This document shows, piece by piece, positions 23,691-33,753 of a DNA stretch of 64,000 nt (position 1 is its first letter; each line of letters opens with the position of its first letter). The stretch is from Lucinisca nassula (lineage: Eukaryota; Mollusca; Bivalvia; Lucinida; Lucinidae). The DNA lies in assembly GCA_963580285.1 (NCBI GenBank), contig CAUZLF010000743.1:86814-150813 (forward strand), in the 5' to 3' direction. The notes under the pieces are model-generated. The model was not told where the DNA came from. It saw nothing but the letters and a program-made list of their open reading frames with translations, and did not search any database. A program made the position numbers and the translations under genes.

Positions 23691-23980
23691 TCGGCTCAAA
23701 CATATATTGTGGGTACTTGTTAGAACTGCCTCGGGCAGGCGCTTCTAATGAGAACCCGCAATTTGTGTTCAAAACATATATTGTGGGTACCTGTTAGAAC
23801 AGCATAGGTAAGGGTACTTCTAACGAGAACCCACAATTTATGTTTTGAGCAGAAATTAAAAAAATATGTATCCCCTCTAAACCCCAGTTTTACTATACAA
23901 TATTTTTACATTGTGAGTACTCGTAAAAAACGCCTCTGCGAGGGTTTCTAACGAGGACAATATATGTTTTCGAATAGAAA
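23690..23980. repeat. Three palindromic units (~75 bp each)
   Basis: Each unit reads like CATATATTGTGGGTAC..GTTAGAA, a short loop, then TTCTAA.GAGAACCC.CAAT(T)TATGTT, so each can fold into a long hairpin. Units are at about 23695-23770, 23770-23848 and, more diverged, 23900-23975. The outer ends, TTCGGCTCAAACATATATTG and TTATGTTTTGAGCAGAAA, are also inverted repeats of each other. This could be a foldback or MITE-like element with subunits. Confidence 0.75.
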
Positions 23981-24049
23981 TAGGAAAAATAATGTATACC
24001 CCTCCGTACCCCAAATAAATAAATAAATGTTCATTGAATGATTAAATCG

Positions 24050-24235
24050 CGGTGCAAGTCGGACCGTCCATGCTTATAAACCCTATTGGTTTTATTGGGC
24101 GACAGGGCTTGAGAAGTCATTCCATCTCAGTGTCGGGTAAAAGTCCCCAAAAAATTGAAAGCAACATCTCCAAAATGACCTATACAGTGTTTTCAGGGAT
24201 GTTAAACCTCAAATCAAACAAACAAACACAATGTT
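24050..24235 (+). mobile_element. SINE-A, 5'-truncated copy
   Basis: Begins inside the element at GGTGCAAGTCGGACCGTCC and runs to the CTCAAATCAAACAAACAAAC tail. 5' truncation with an intact 3' tail supports reverse transcription from the tail. Confidence 0.85.
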
Positions 24236-24750
24236 GAATTAATCAATTCATTAAGTTTACTGTTTTTCAGATTTGAGTCAATGAAACAATGACTGTCAGA
24301 ACCTTCCTTTACTTCTTTTTAAAAAATATAAATAAAAAAGAAGTAATTTATAACAACATTTTGTTGGAAACAATCTCAGTAAAAATATACCATCACACAA
24401 ATTCCCCTTATAAAGCCCCCTTTTAAACATATCTGTCAGAGAGTCTCTGCTCATAATCACCTCATAATCACTTAGATAAGATAAGCCTTTGATGTGCACT
24501 ATGGTCCGAAGGACTTGATTACTGGGGTTTATGTAACAGGCCACCCCTTTTATATATAGAAAAAAAATGTGTCTTTAAGTAAAGCCAGTTTCTTTTCAAA
24601 CACATCGATTAGTTTCAGTGAAACGTCATAATTATAATGCCTCTTTCATCCTACATGCCAATTCTCTAAAGAAAACATAAAAAAGTCATTACAAGGATAA
24701 AATTTGAAAGTTGCGGTGAGCTCAACGCGACATAATGTATTTTTAAACGG
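24236..24750. other. AT-rich spacer
   Basis: No recognised gene or repeat. An 82-aa minus frame (24296-24544) has no motif I recognise. Confidence 0.5.
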
Positions 24751-24925
24751 ATAATTTCCGCGTTGTTAGAATGCGTACGACAGACTGTTCATCTGATTGG
24801 TTGAAAAAATATTGGGGCGTGTCGTCTGAAGTTAAGCCAAAGAATTTTGCTCCGATTGGCAGTGCACTCTATCACTACATCTCAGCAGGAAGCTAATTTG
24901 TTATCGACTCCTGGTAAGTGGGAAG
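24751..24925 (+). promoter_or_regulatory. Possible promoter and first-exon donor site
   Basis: A stretch of apparently unique sequence with three ATTGG (reverse CCAAT) motifs at 24796, 24811 and 24854 is followed at 24914 by CTGGTAAGT, a near-consensus 5' splice donor. No TATA box was placed, no downstream exon was identified, and short motifs like these arise by chance. It is listed because it is one of the few non-repeat stretches. Confidence 0.2.
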
Positions 24926-25041
24926 AAACTGGTGAAAGCTATTCTGTAGAAAATTTTAATGTTATGAAATGAAGCACATCATAAGTCTTGGTTGCCCTTT
25001 ATTCAGTTTGTCCTTATAAGTGGTAACTGCACAATCCGAAA

Positions 25042-25274
25042 TATGTTTTTGTGGTTTTGGTTTACGTTTTACGGCCTTTCAAGATTATTTCACTCATATC
25101 GAGGCGATCGTTAATCAGAGGTGGGCGAAAACCTGAGTACCCGAAGAAAAACCACCTGGCATTCCGTGGCAGAACTTGGCGTCTCACATGTGACTCGAGC
25201 GAGGCTCGAACCACAGCGGTGAGAGACCTAATGATTAAGAATCAACGCTCTAACCACTAGGCCACGGAGGCCCG
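25042..25274 (-). mobile_element. tRNA-headed SINE-B, full-length copy
   Basis: Read on the minus strand: GGGCCTCCGTGGCCTAGTGG (box A region) with TTAGAGCG following, then GTGGTTCGAGCCTCGCTCG (box B GGTTCGAGCC), a body containing GAGACGCCAAGTTCTGCC, and a 3' end AAGGCCGTAAAACG followed by AAACCAAAACCAC. The flanks AATCCGAAATATGT and AATCTGAAATACGT look like a ~14-bp target duplication with two mismatches. At least five further partial copies occur at 52.6, 54.1, 57.7, 61.3 and 61.9 kb. Confidence 0.85.
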
Positions 25275-25599
25275 TTAATCTGAAATACGTAAATTATTAT
25301 TTTTAGTTTATTTTTTTCTTCCTTTTTATAAATCTGAAGCAGCAAATCAGCAGAAGACAAAAAAGATAACTGAGGCATATTTTGTTTTTATTTCTCCTAT
25401 GGGACTCATTTGAATTGCCTCACTGAGTGTATTCTTATGAGAACCGTCAACCCCGATCCTGATGCATAATTTTTTTAAACACATATTTTGTGTATTTATT
25501 CCAAGTTGTAAACTTAATCACTGCGTAGATCCTGATCAGAGAGAAGCCATCTAATCTGGATGTACACTGTTTGCAGAGGTGGGTGTTGTCGAGTTTAGT

Positions 25600-26215
25600 A
25601 TTTACAGCAAGAAATCATCTGGACTATTGCTTACAATACTCTGGTTAGGCCACAGTTTGAGCATGCTTCGGCTGTCTGGAGCACCTACACGAAGGAAGAT
25701 ATAAATAAAATAGAGATGTTGCAAAGACGGGCTGCTCTTTGGTTTTGAAATGACTACCCACCATATATTGTTTTTCAGTTTCCCCGTGTCGCGGGTCGTC
25801 AGTTGGTCGGGTCCCAGGGAACGAATCCATGCTGGCCCTACACCGAAGCCGTTCGGTGGTAGCCCTATTTCCCGTTGCCGGTGAACAGGTAGACCATCTC
25901 ATGGCTCCAGCCCCGTCCGTCCGTCACTCACCATATAGTTGTCTGACAGACATTTTAAGTAATCTTGGATGGCTGTCGCTTGTGCTTCGGCGTTATGGTG
26001 CTAAACCAGTTCCTCTATATTTTGAACGTCCCATTGTTCAGACATGCCAGTTTTATCTTGTGTACCGACAGATCCATACTTCAGACAGTTATTATTATTA
26101 CTAATTCTTCCTAATCTGGAATAGGTTACCAGCTAATCACGTCCTTGATTCAGATGTTGACTCCTTCAAACCAGGAGTCAGTAGCAGCAGCCATACGCTC
26201 TCTTAAAGCATATAC
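25600..26215 (+). pseudogene. LINE reverse transcriptase C-terminal remnant
   Basis: The + strand reads AYNTLVRPQFEHASAVWSTY, then KIEMLQRRAALWF, a stop, NDYPPY; and after an insertion SVTDILSNLGW-type sequence (here SCLTDILSNLGW), RRYGAKPV, and FFLIWNRLPANHVLDSDV then DSFKPGV. This is the conserved C-terminal part of CR1/L2-like non-LTR retrotransposon proteins. Only the part after the polymerase active site is left. A 161-bp insertion (25768-25928) splits it. The tail at about 26440 (GAGGGTTGACGTGTCGTGAAAC) matches the 3' end of the LINE at 43.7 kb. Confidence 0.75.
25768..25928. mobile_element. 161-bp insertion with 9-bp target duplication in LINE remnant
   Basis: GC-richer sequence (TTTCCCCGTGTCGCGGGTCG ... 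CCCCGTCCGTCCGTCACT) between two copies of CACCATATA (25759-25767 and 25929-25937). The LINE reading frame is restored when the insert and one CACCATATA are removed, which proves an insertion. The family is not recognised. Read on the minus strand it ends GGGGAAACTGAAAAACAA, so it may be a short retroposon in minus orientation. Confidence 0.7.
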
Positions 26216-26267
26216 TGTATGATCTTGTTTTGTAAACTCAACTCTATCACCTTTGTTCACTTTAATT

Positions 26268-26362
26268 TTACATTTTTATGCTGCACTACCTCACTTTGAG
26301 AGTTTCACACTTTTTATGCTGCACTTTCTCACTTTGAGAGTTTCTCACTTTTTATGCTGCAC
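26268..26362. repeat. ~40-bp minisatellite, 2.5 units
   Basis: Unit: TTTTTATGCTGCACTATCTC then ACTTTGAGAGTTTCTCAC. Confidence 0.9.
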
Positions 26363-26475
26363 TATCTCAAAACTGTGTAACTCTGGGTTTTATATTATCT
26401 ATTTCTGCTCTTCTTAACGTTTCTCGCTTATGACCTGCAAAGAGGGTTGACGTGTCGTGAAACATGAACTCATTG

Positions 26476-27049
26476 CCATCATCTGATGTAGATTGTGTGT
26501 ACTCCATAGATCGAGGCGGTCCTCAATGTGTACTACAATTACGTTCTGAACAGAAATAAGAAAAAATATCAATATGTTCCACATTTTTCGGTTGTAAAAT
26601 TATCAAAATATTTGAGAAGGCGCGGCAACGAAATTTATTTATTTGTTTAACGAACAAACTAGAGCGGGATATTAAGTCTCTTATGTTGCAATTTTATACT
26701 TATTTTAATAAGAATCATAGTCTTGAAGTGGGATTTTTGCACTACACACATTAGTAAACTAAATGTAACTTAACCAAACTCATTTTGCCGGTATAATAGC
26801 ATAAATGACCATTATATTTGTCAATGTCATAACATCAGCTGATCGTTAGGAAACCATTCACCAGAGTAAATATATGTTGCATTTATTTCAGATGAGAAAA
26901 TGAACCTAGAAAGTATTTCATGATCAATCTCCACGAAAGAAAGTTGTCGATCCGACAGGTATTGAACCCGAAAAAGTAACGTAGAAATAGACATGAACAT
27001 AAAAGATAAAAAAAGGAAATTTTCCTCCTGGAGACAAACCGGGTTTAAA
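26476..27049. other. Unassigned spacer
   Basis: No gene or named repeat recognised. Confidence 0.5.
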
Positions 27050-27314
27050 AGAACAAACAACACACAGGTTGGGCTAAATGGGATCTTTAATTTCTATCTA
27101 CTACTCCTGCCTACAGACCGCGCACATGTAAAGAGTACATCATTATTAATCATTCAATGCTGCTGCGCCGTTCGCGCACACATGTAAAGAGAACATCATT
27201 ATGTATTATTCAATGTTGCTGCGCCGTTCGAGTGTCTATAAAATGAACACATTACGAGATATAAATGTGATGAAAGGTTGAATAATACTTTAAAGTTCAT
27301 TTCATTCAAATCAT
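27050..27314. repeat. ~264-bp direct repeat, left copy
   Basis: Starts GAACAAACAACACACAGG and ends TTCATTTCATTCAAATCAT. It is repeated at 27550-27814 at an offset of 499-500. Each copy contains two internal ~57-bp subrepeats (CACATGTAAAGAGTACATC ... GCTGCGCCGTTCG). The pair flanks a 235-bp internal stretch. Confidence 0.85.
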
Positions 27315-27549
27315 GAAATTTTGCTCCAAAATATGAAGTCCATTCCATACGTTAAACAGCAATAAAGTAAAAGGTGGGCAACTTGATGGGTATTAAAACA
27401 TGTTTCCAGCGCAAAAACTAAAACAACACTGAGCCGGGGAGAACAAAGTTCCCATGACCAGAATTGATATGAAGCAGATGTGGCCAAAGGCCAGCACACA
27501 AGTTGCTGACCCTCCAAACAAAATTAGACGATTCTAATTCCATTTAATA

Positions 27550-27814
27550 GAACAAACAACACACAGGTTGGGCTAAATGGGAGCTTTAATTTGTATCTAC
27601 TACTTCTGCCTACAAAGCGCGCAAATGTAAAAAAGTACATCATTATTTATTATTCAATGTTGCTGCGCCGTTCGCGCGCACATGTAAAGAGTACATCATT
27701 TTTTATTATTCAATGTTGGTGCGCCGTTTGAGTGTCTATAGAATGCACACATTACGACATATAAATGTGATGCAAGGTTGAATAATACTTTAAAGTTCAT
27801 TTCATTCAAATCAT
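27550..27814. repeat. ~264-bp direct repeat, right copy
   Basis: Second copy of 27050-27314 with scattered substitutions. A 24-base word, TCCTCCTGGAGACAAACCGG with GTTT following, stands left of the first copy. A similar word, TCCTTCTTGAGACAAACTGG, stands right of the second, which could be a long target duplication. It could be a terminal-repeat element of the TRIM kind or a simple tandem duplication; no primer-binding site or polypurine tract was identified. Confidence 0.8.
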
Positions 27815-28367
27815 TCCTTCTTGAGACAAACTGGGTTTCAGATCACCAAGGCCTGTTTTCAAAACTTCTTTCAAAACAGAAATTGTACATAAGGTGCATT
27901 ATAAACTGTAAATAGTAAAAAATGAAGGATTCATCAACTCATGCCTGACAATATCTACTCCATTTGAGGTTTACCGAGGACAGCAGAATCTATATGTTAC
28001 AGTTAAAATTAGCGACATGTCTACGAAACTGTAATATGAAATAAGGCATGGTTATTGTTATGTAAATCAATCCTGCCAGTACTGTAAAATAAAAATGTTT
28101 TGTTTGATTACAGGATATATTACGATCGATCATCGAAAGTAATCGGACAGGAAGTTTTGATTATCGATTACAATCGAAAGCTGTTAAACAAATGTATACA
28201 CCAGGTTTTAACCCAAAACAAAAAGGTTGGTCCAATAATTTCACACTGTAAAAGCTGAAAAAAACAAACATACTTTATGATTGGCGTGCAGGATTTGTGT
28301 TCCATTATCCTTCATTTTTGCAGTCATTGAAATGTCTATAGTCACTGGTGTGCTTCAGTCTCTATGA

Positions 28368-28677
28368 GGCCGGCCTCAGTGGCTCAGTCGGATGCGCGTC
28401 TGACCGGTGATCAGGAGGACGCGGGTTCGCCTCCCGCCGGGGTCGGCAACAGTCTTTCGTGGAAATTGTTCATGAAATCTTTTCTACGGTCATTCTCTCC
28501 CTTCTGCTGATTCAAGAAGGGCAGTTGTCAGTTTCTGGCGAAAGAATGTGCACTGTACTGGTTAACTGCTTACGTATAAGCCTGCCCAGGAAAGTGTTTA
28601 TAGGTAAACTGACCGGCTCAAAACTTACTTAAATAGTGTTGTCTGGGCCGTAAAACTCCAATACAAACAAATCAATA
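28368..28677 (+). mobile_element. tRNA-headed SINE-C, full length with target duplication
   Basis: Box A TGGCTCAGTCGG at 28380-28391 and box B GGTTCGCCTCC at 28424-28434 form an RNA polymerase III internal promoter with normal tRNA-like spacing. The body ends GGGCCGTAAAACTCCAATAC followed by AAACAAATC. The target duplication TCTATGA is at 28361-28367 and 28678-28684. The tail resembles those of SINE-A and SINE-B. Confidence 0.9.
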
Positions 28678-28965
28678 TCTATGAAATGTTACTATAACAA
28701 TGTTTTATGATGAAGTTTAAATATATGTCATACCGACTCAAAATCTAGGTTACAAGATCAATATTGAACTTGTTCATGCTGTCTGTAGGCCTAACATTAG
28801 CTTTAATCTTCATGAATCTTGACGGAGGAAATCTCTATTGCAATGGCATAAGTTATACCAGGTTAAAACTAGGTCAATAGGTTTCATAATTTTACAAAAA
28901 TGTACCAGATTAGCTTTGTCAAACTCTTATGGTTCTTTTACGTATGTGACCGACGACAAATAGGG

Positions 28966-29115
28966 TCTCGCCTCCGTCCATCGGGGTTGGAGAAATGGAT
29001 TGGGTTGCATGGTGCTTCCACGCAGAGCTGAATCAGACCACACACGAGTACTGATAAACTGTTTAGAAAGATTATGCCTGCCCAGTCAAAGCGGTATGAG
29101 TCAGATCGTCCAGTG
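28966..29115 (+). mobile_element. SINE-A, 5' part only
   Basis: Matches the first half of SINE-A (CCATCGGGGTTGGAG ... CACACGAGTACTG ... GATCGTCCA) and then stops without the tail. It is probably broken by a later rearrangement. Confidence 0.75.
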
Positions 29116-29159
29116 CATTTAAGGCTTCTGGTTAGTAACCAATATCGAACATTTTGGAG

Positions 29160-29280
29160 AGGTCTAATGCATCACATAATAGATATGCGTATAGAAGTCG
29201 CAGATAAAATTGACTAGACGGAGTTACTGAGGTATTGTCAATATATGTTAAATTCGCTGAGTCCACCTGAGCCATTCACA
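29160..29280. repeat. Dispersed repeat D2
   Basis: GTCGCAGATAAAATTGACTA ... TTAAATTCGCTGAGTCCAC is matched at 54256-54345 (GTCGCTGATAAGATTGACTA ... TCAAATTCGCTGAGTCCAC). Nature unknown. Confidence 0.65.
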
Positions 29281-29883
29281 TGCTTTCTTCAAGCGGACCA
29301 ACAGGCCATATACGCAACAGCTTTTTTGTGTTACAGCTGAATTCACACATTCACCTATTTGTTAATAGAACATTCCAAGGGCAGTGGAAAACGATAGCTC
29401 CGCCTAGTCAATCTATTCCGCGACTACTATACCTTAGCCCAGATATGCCTAGCATCACTTTTATGGGATATAAGTAAGTATTGTAGACCAAGATCAGACG
29501 CAGCACAACGCGGCGTCGGATCTGGATCTACATCGATTACTAAAAGAACATTCATTCTTGCTAAACTTATCACTGAAAAAAAAACCTGACGACCCTACAG
29601 TTGGAAATGGACCGCTCCGAACTTATTAGGTGGAAGATTCCATTGTCATATATGGTTTAGCAAATACAGAAGACACTGATCAGACGTCGCATTCTGTGGC
29701 CTCTAATCAGAGTCTTCGATATTTTCGAATGCCCCAGTAAAGGGACGCTTGGCATTTATGGGTGCCAAGGAACTCGTTTTATACACCCTTGGTGATACGA
29801 GTCAAAGTGACGAAGTTGACAAAGTGCGGCGTCTGAAAAGAGTCTAGACTGTTAAATTAAAATGCGGAAAATTTAAAGGTTTT

Positions 29884-30171
29884 GTTGTTTGATTTGAGGT
29901 TTAACGTCCGTGTCAACACTGTAAAGTTTATTTTGGAGGCGTTGCTTCCAATTTTGGTGGACTATTACACGACATTGAAATGAAATGGCATCTCAAGCCA
30001 TGTGGCCCAATGAAACCAATAGGGTTTATAAGCATGGATGGTCCTACTCGCACTGCTTTGCCTCGGCAGGCTGCAGTTTACCAGTACTCGTGTGCGGTCG
30101 GTTTCAGCTCTGCGTGGAAGCATCATGCAGCCCATCTATTTTTTTCAAGCCTCGATGGGCGGGGGCGGAGA
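29884..30171 (-). mobile_element. SINE-A with paralogous empty site
   Basis: Minus-oriented copy. It is flanked by AAATTTAAAGG and AAATTAAAGGG, an imperfect ~10-bp target duplication. The D1 copy at 20.4 kb reads straight through this point without the element, which independently confirms the insertion. Confidence 0.82.
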
Positions 30172-30215
30172 AATTAAAGGGTAAACGACTGACAAGGAAA
30201 ATTTAAGCTAAACCG

Positions 30216-30241
30216 TTTTTTTTTTTTTTTTTTTTTTTTTT
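30216..30241. repeat. T26 homopolymer
   Basis: Uninterrupted run of 26 T. Confidence 0.98.
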
Positions 30242-30936
30242 CGTCTTTTTATGTCCCCACTTCGGAAGGAACAGAGGTAGCATGTTGACTCTGTGGTCAG
30301 ATAATCTCGATTTTATGGTATAAGCATGGTTAATGAACAGGCACGTTTGTTTTGTTTATTTAGTTTTGTTCTTTTTTCGTCGGATTTGGTGTCTCCCATT
30401 TCCACTCAGCCGGATTGACACTGTTGAATAGTTACGCCTCATAAATCAACCTCCCCCAGTACTTAGATTTTATTTATAACAAAAAGTTGAATAAATAAAG
30501 TCATGAAGTCTCAGACCAGAATATGTATGTGTTTAAAACATCAGAATTTCCATGCGTGCGATGCACGTGTGAAATATCTGATGTTTTCAATAGACAGGAT
30601 GATAATTTGTCAGGGTGGACCTCCAAAGATATGTGGTAGTCAGCTAAGCCGGAGGAAATTAAGATAGTTATAGGACGATTAAGTAATAAATACATATTCC
30701 AGTTTGAAAAAGAGTTAATTTCTCTTGGTCATAAATCCAGTATGTTGTCTTTTATAGCCCTTTTGAAGATAAATAAAAAAGAAGACGAAGGAAAAAAGAA
30801 CACTTTTGAAATGATAAATTAAACATCAATTACATGTACTAGAACGGAAAAGGACTTTAGATATGTTCAGTTCAAGTTTTATTTGGATAAACAAACACAA
30901 AAAGTTTTATTCAAGAGCGTTGTAAAGAAATAAGAC

Positions 30937-31004
30937 ATTACTCGCTCGCCCCTCAGTACTTTCGTACTGAAAGTACTGAAAGTACTGAGAGGCGAGCGAG
31001 TGAT
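30937..31004. repeat. 24-bp inverted repeat with short loop
   Basis: Left arm ATTACTCGCTCGCCCCTCAG + TACT (30937-30960) and right arm AGTACTGAGAGGCGAGCGAG + TGAT (30981-31004) pair with one or two mismatches around a 20-base loop made of TACTGAAAG repeats. A related word, AGTACTGAGAGGCGGGCGAG, occurs once at 19505. Confidence 0.85.
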
Positions 31005-31149
31005 TTACGTAGTGAGAGAGAGAGAGCAATGAATGCGAGGCCAGCATGTTTCAAAACAAACAAAGACGATTCCTTATCTGATGTATGTAGCCATTTGAAC
31101 GCCTTATAAATGTGTCATATTATCGTCATCAATTCCTTATCGTATTGCT

Positions 31150-33347
31150 TGTTTTTTTTTTTTTTTCATGATGTTACGTAAATGATTAACTAAGTGAAAG
31201 AATGAATGAGAAAGTGAGTTAGAGTGGGTGAGTAAGACATTTGACTGAATGTGTGTGTGACAAATATGTCTTCAATGAAACAAAGCATATCAACGTTATC
31301 TGATGTTTGTAGCACTGTGTACACTTTCCTTCTGTGAAACATAATATATACAGAAACGCATGACAAATCTTATTCATGATATGTGAATACTTGAATGAGT
31401 GAGTGAGAGACCGACGAGACTGAGTTATTACGAGCTTGTCTGACTGAGTGCGTGGTAAGCCTGTCTCAGTGGAAACAAAGCTTATTTCATCGGATGTGCG
31501 TAGCACTTTTAACAGTTTTCCAATGCACACATAATCTATTAAATATCGTTTGACGTGTAATATTTATAATTAAATCATATATCATGTAATGAGGGAATGA
31601 GACATTTAGAGAGTGAGTGAGAGTGGGTGTGTGGGGCTTTTGACTGAATGAGTAAGACAAATATGTCTTCACTGAAACAAACAATATAATATTTATCTGA
31701 TGTGTGTAGCACTGTGAACACTCTACCAGTGCACCGTATTATATGACAAATATCTTTATGATAGGTAAATACTTGAATGAGTAAGTGAATGAGTGATTGA
31801 GAGACCGATGAGATTGAGTGAGTGGGAGTTTGACTGAGTGAGAGCGCGGTAAGCCTGTCTTAATCGGAACAAAGCTTATTTCTTCGGATGTGTGTAGCAC
31901 TGTGGACACTTTTCCGATTCGCCGCGTTATCGTGTTTCTTTCATACAATATTATGTAAAAACTGAGTTTGTGAGTCGGAGTCTTTTAGTCAGCGAGTGTG
32001 TCAATCATGGGTGGAAGCAAGCAAAGAGAGAATTGCGTGGCAAGCATATGTATGTGCTTATGGGAGAGATAAAAGAAAAAAATATATATTTATTATTATG
32101 ATCTTTGTTGCATCGTGAACACCTTTCAAATATACCACATTATCTAGCCAGTATTGCATGCTTACCATGCGCTCATTCAATCAAGATCTCCATTGACTCA
32201 CTCTCACTCACTCTTTTACTCGCTCATGTACTCACTTGTTCACTCACTCGCATACTCCCTCACTCGCTCATTTAACTCACTCAGTCACACACCCATTCGG
32301 ATAGTCACTGTGGACACTTTTCCGATGCGCCATGTCGTTTGATGTGTTTTATTCATACAATATCATGTAACAACTTTGAGTTAATGAGTCTATTAGTCCA
32401 AGAGTGTGTCAATAATGGGTGGAAGCAAGCGGAGCACTTAATTGAGGAGTGCGTGGCAAGCATATGTAGGTATTCAAGGGTAAAATGAAAGAAAGAAATT
32501 ATATTTTCATATGACGTGTGTTGCCTTGTGGACACCCTTCAAAAATGCCAAAATTATCTAGCCAGTATCGCATGAATTGTTTGAGTCATTGATAAAATGG
32601 GAATACATGAAAGACTAAATGACTAACCGAATGAGTGAGTATTTGAGTGAGTGAATAAAAGTCAGCGAGTGAGTGAGTCAGTGGGTGAGTGAGTCTATTG
32701 ACTGAATGAGCACATGGCAAACATTATTTCATAAAATTTCAACAAACATGTACAAAAATATATATGGATATGAGAGGTTTTCTATACAAATGTTAGTTTC
32801 CGCATAACATTAACGCGATATATATTTTTTCTATTTATGGTCAACATCATCTTCCCATGTACAACCGTTTGAAGCAAATAACACCTGGATGTGTGTTTTG
32901 TGAGTGGCAGAGATCAATGAATACGAGGCCAGACAAGTAAAGTATATTACTTTATTTGATGTACCTAGCAATTTGAACACCTTACAAATGTGTCATATTA
33001 TCGTTATCAATTCTTTATCGTGTTGCATGTTTTATTCACGATGTTATTTAAATGACTGCATTAGTGGAAAATGAATGAGATAGTGAGTAAGAATTGGTGT
33101 GTATGACATTTGACTGAATGAGTGCGCGGCAAATATGTCTTCATTGAATCAAAGAGTATCTTCTTTATCTGATGTTTGTAGCACTGTCAACACATTCCTA
33201 GTGCGACACATAATATATCCGGAAGAGTATGACAAATCTTATTCTTGATATGTGAATACTGGGATGAGTAAGTATGTGAATGAGTGATTAGGAGACCAAT
33301 GAGAACATGTGAGTTGGAGCTTGCCTCACAGAGTCGCATTGGAAACA
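31150..33347. repeat. Satellite B (~190-bp monomer, GAGT tracts), block 1
   Basis: Each monomer contains GATGTGTGTAGCACTGTGGACAC, CCAAATGCGCCACATTATAT-like text, ATTCATGATATCATG(TG)AATACTTGA, a GAGTGAGTGAGT tract, and CAAGC(C/A)TGTCTTCATGGAAACAAAG. Start points of GTAGCAC at 31311, 31502, 31708 and 31896 give steps of 188-206. Two variants alternate (AGAATATCAT..TATCTGATG and AGCTTATTTCATCGGATG), giving a ~390-bp dimer. At 32.15-32.3 kb part of the array is inverted (CTCACTCACTC on the + strand). Confidence 0.9.
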
Positions 33348-33753
33348 AAGTAGAAGTAAATCAAAGATCAGGAATTGATACAATTAACTTACTCCAACCA
33401 TAAAAGACACCAAAGGGAAAGAAATACAAACATTAAGCGACCAGACCATAATGGAAACCTAAACAAAGGAAGGCCATAAGGACAGTTACTTTCCCACAAA
33501 ATGGCCATATGGCCATCCAAAATTAAAAGACACAAGTGATACAGACAGTAAGTAACAAACAACAACATATATAAATCGCCACAGAAGAGCCGCCTTGGAA
33601 CGGTCAGTGGAAGATTTCCACTGGGGAGCTTAAATCGATTTTACGTGGCCACAATCATCGCCCTTACTTCCGTCGCGCTTTAGACAAATAATATGTTCAG
33701 TCCGCATGAAGGCCTCCTAACTCATCAGTGCAACATCTCCGTGAACACAAAAA
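33348..33753 (-). mobile_element. Penelope-like 3' region, copy T3
   Basis: Reverse-oriented copy of the ~650-bp 3' region, from the CAAAGTAGAAGTAAA end to CAGTGCAACATCTCCGTG, inserted within a satB monomer. It is 5' truncated. Confidence 0.8.

Larger units (their letters stand above)
29500..30420 (+). repeat. Dispersed repeat D1, copy holding SINE-A
   Basis: Inverted homologue of 20200-20720 (see that entry) interrupted by SINE-A at 29884-30171. The extra length comes mostly from that insertion and a 26-base T tract. Confidence 0.65.

Noticed and set aside
28368..28440. Functional tRNA gene
   Set aside because: A and B boxes are present, but no cloverleaf anticodon arm or acceptor pairing could be drawn, and the sequence continues into a SINE body with a target duplication.
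30981..31022. Transposon terminal repeat joined to GAGAGAGAG tract
   Set aside because: No matching second terminus was found downstream, so only the local inverted repeat is reported.
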